From Streptomyces sp. CGMCC 4.7035 (GTDB taxonomy: Bacteria > Actinomycetota > Actinomycetes > Streptomycetales > Streptomycetaceae), in contig NZ_CP134053.1 in NCBI RefSeq assembly GCF_031583065.1, forward strand, positions 1,178,001 to 1,242,000: 64,000 nt of DNA. Direction: 5' to 3'. The position numbers and the translations under genes are program-made. Below, piece by piece: positions 62,905-64,000 of the stretch; position 1 is the first letter of the stretch; every line of letters begins with the position of its first letter. The notes beneath the pieces were generated by a model. The model did not search any database and was not told the origin of the DNA. It saw nothing but the letters and a program-made list of their open reading frames with translations.

Positions 62905-62929
62905 GGCTATTGCAACATGTGCAATAGCC
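62905..62929. promoter_or_regulatory. 25-bp palindromic operator between the divergent catabolic operons
   Basis: Perfect 10-base arms GGCTATTGCA (62905-62914) and its complement (62920-62929) around ACATG. Further TTGCA/TGCA half-sites continue to about 62950. It lies 17 bases upstream of the deaminase-like gene. The form TTGCA-N5-TGCAA suggests a GntR- or IclR-type repressor; its gene is not in the window and may lie just to the right. Confidence 0.75.
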
Positions 62930-63026
62930 GTTGCATATATCGCTTGCAGCTGTCTAACATCCCGGCCAACGCGGGGGCAACGGAGCCGCCGTGACCCGCG
63001 CAGACCTACGAGGAGCCACCACCATC

Positions 63027-64000
63027 GTGACCACCACCGGCCTGGCCATCGCCCCGGACGTCGTGGACGTCGTCGCGCTGGGCGAGTCCATGGTCACGTT
63101 CCTGCCCTCCCGCCCGGGCCGCCTCGCCGACGTGCCCTCCTTCGATCGGGCCATCGGCGGCGCCGAGTCCAATGTGGCCTGCGTGCTCGCCGCCGCGGGC
63201 CACTCCACGCGATGGGTCAGCCGGGTCGGGGCGGACGGCTTCGGCGACCACCTGGTCGAGGCGATCGGGGCGTACGGCGTCGACGTCGCCTCCGTACGTC
63301 GTGATCCGGCGCGCCCGACCGGGATCTACTTCCGTACGGCGGGGGACCGGGCGACCGACGCCCACGAGGTGGCGTACTACCGGGCGGGGTCGGCGGCCTC
63401 GGCGATGACGGTGGAGAACCTGGACCTGGACGCGGTACGGGCCGGCCGGGTCCTGCACCTGTCCGGGATCACGGCGGCGCTGTCGGGCGACTGTCTCGAC
63501 CTCCTGCGGGAGCTGACCGCGCCCCGGGCCGGGCGTCCCCTCGTCTCCTTCGACATCAACCACCGCCCCGGCCTGTGGCGCGACGCCGACGGGCCCCGGG
63601 TGCTGCTGGAACTGGCGCGCGGCGCCGACATCGTGTTCGTCGGGGACGACGAGGCCCGCCAGGCCTGGGGGCTGCACGGCGCCCGCGCGATCCGGGACGC
63701 GCTGCCCGAGCCGGAGATCGTGGTCGTCAAGCAGGGCAGGGGCGGAGCGACCGCCTTCGACAGCGACACCGACGGCTTCCTGTGCGAGGACGCCACGGGC
63801 ACCGCCACCGTCGTACGGGCCTTGAAGGTCGATGTCGTCGCCGCCGTCGGCGCCGGGGACGCCTTCGCCGCCGGCTTCCTCTCCGCCACCCTGCGCGGGC
63901 TGCCCGTCCGCGACCGGCTGCGCCACGGCCACCTCATGGCCGCCGCCGCGCTCACCGTTCCCGGCGACCTCGCCACCCCTCCCGCCCGCGACCACGCCGA
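63027..64000 (+). CDS. kdgK: PfkB-family sugar kinase, KDG kinase type (3' truncated by window)
   Basis: The frame is open from GTG at 63027 (AGGAG upstream) to the window end, about 324 residues. It has the PfkB opening DVVALGESMVTFLP, GGAESNVACVLAAAG, SFDINHRPGLW and the catalytic VGAGDAFAAGFLSA. These match 2-keto-3-deoxygluconate kinases. It is divergent from the D-amino-acid operon across the palindromic operator, so both may answer one regulator. Confidence 0.9.
   Translation, partial: MTTTGLAIAPDVVDVVALGESMVTFLPSRPGRLADVPSFDRAIGGAESNVACVLAAAGHSTRWVSRVGADGFGDHLVEAIGAYGVDVASVRRDPARPTGIYFRTAGDRATDAHEVAYYRAGSAASAMTVENLDLDAVRAGRVLHLSGITAALSGDCLDLLRELTAPRAGRPLVSFDINHRPGLWRDADGPRVLLELARGADIVFVGDDEARQAWGLHGARAIRDALPEPEIVVVKQGRGGATAFDSDTDGFLCEDATGTATVVRALKVDVVAAVGAGDAFAAGFLSATLRGLPVRDRLRHGHLMAAAALTVPGDLATPPARDHA

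Overview
This is a 64 kb piece of a high-GC actinomycete chromosome, almost certainly Streptomyces. The supporting signs are the very high GC with strong third-position bias, frequent GTG/TTG starts, many apparently leaderless genes, mycothiol and SigR biology, an LAXTG sortase substrate, a Cys-Ser-Gly histidine ammonia-lyase, and a gene order I recall from the core of S. coelicolor (birA, cya, enoyl-CoA hydratase, GGDEF protein, hutH, later msrA, cystathionine gamma-synthase, ilvA-type lyase, greA, mca, pckA). The synteny is from memory and was not checked.

Layout. 0-7 kb: end of biotin ligase, class III adenylate cyclase, a nine-unit minisatellite, an enoyl-CoA hydratase-like protein, a GAF-like/GGDEF diguanylate cyclase, and hutH. 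7-18 kb: envelope and secretion genes (LAXTG protein, L,D-transpeptidase lipoprotein, MacB/FtsX-type ABC pair, 1,102-residue secreted subtilase), then an XRE/MmyB regulator divergent from a zinc alcohol dehydrogenase, and a VOC protein. 18.2-26.1 kb: two paralogous msrA genes flank an accessory segment. It holds a DUF2637 membrane protein with a 59-residue upstream gene, a 154-residue protein that is 35% glutamine, a subtilase-fold protein that has lost its catalytic Asp, Ser and oxyanion Asn, two membrane proteins, and two decayed gene fragments. 26-36 kb: TPR-like membrane protein, cystathionine gamma-synthase, sigma-like factor with a small membrane protein, MarR, threonine ammonia-lyase, DrrAB-type exporter, greA, DUF4307 protein, mca. 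36-49 kb: STAND/TPR ATPase, DUF255 thioredoxin-like protein, and a surface-glycan locus of two GT2 enzymes divergent from a GT39-type transferase and a galactose-oxidase-fold copper oxidase. 49-64 kb: Mut7-C nuclease, MFS/TetR pair, hemolysin-III protein, pckA, small secreted proteins, an AlaA-type aminotransferase, a secreted S1 protease, and a divergent D-amino-acid and keto-sugar catabolic locus around a strong palindromic operator.

Two things stand out. First, the glutamine-rich protein and the pseudo-subtilase beside it look like an undescribed two-gene module: a low-complexity, helix- and aggregation-prone polypeptide next to a non-catalytic protease scaffold. Second, short tandem repeats sit at the 3' ends of genes again and again. 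In at least six cases the repeat unit includes the stop codon itself (birA, cya, the large subtilase, the small membrane gene after mca, the GT39 gene and the gene ending at 58729). I know of no established explanation for this pattern.

No rRNA, tRNA, CRISPR array, intact insertion sequence or origin was recognised.
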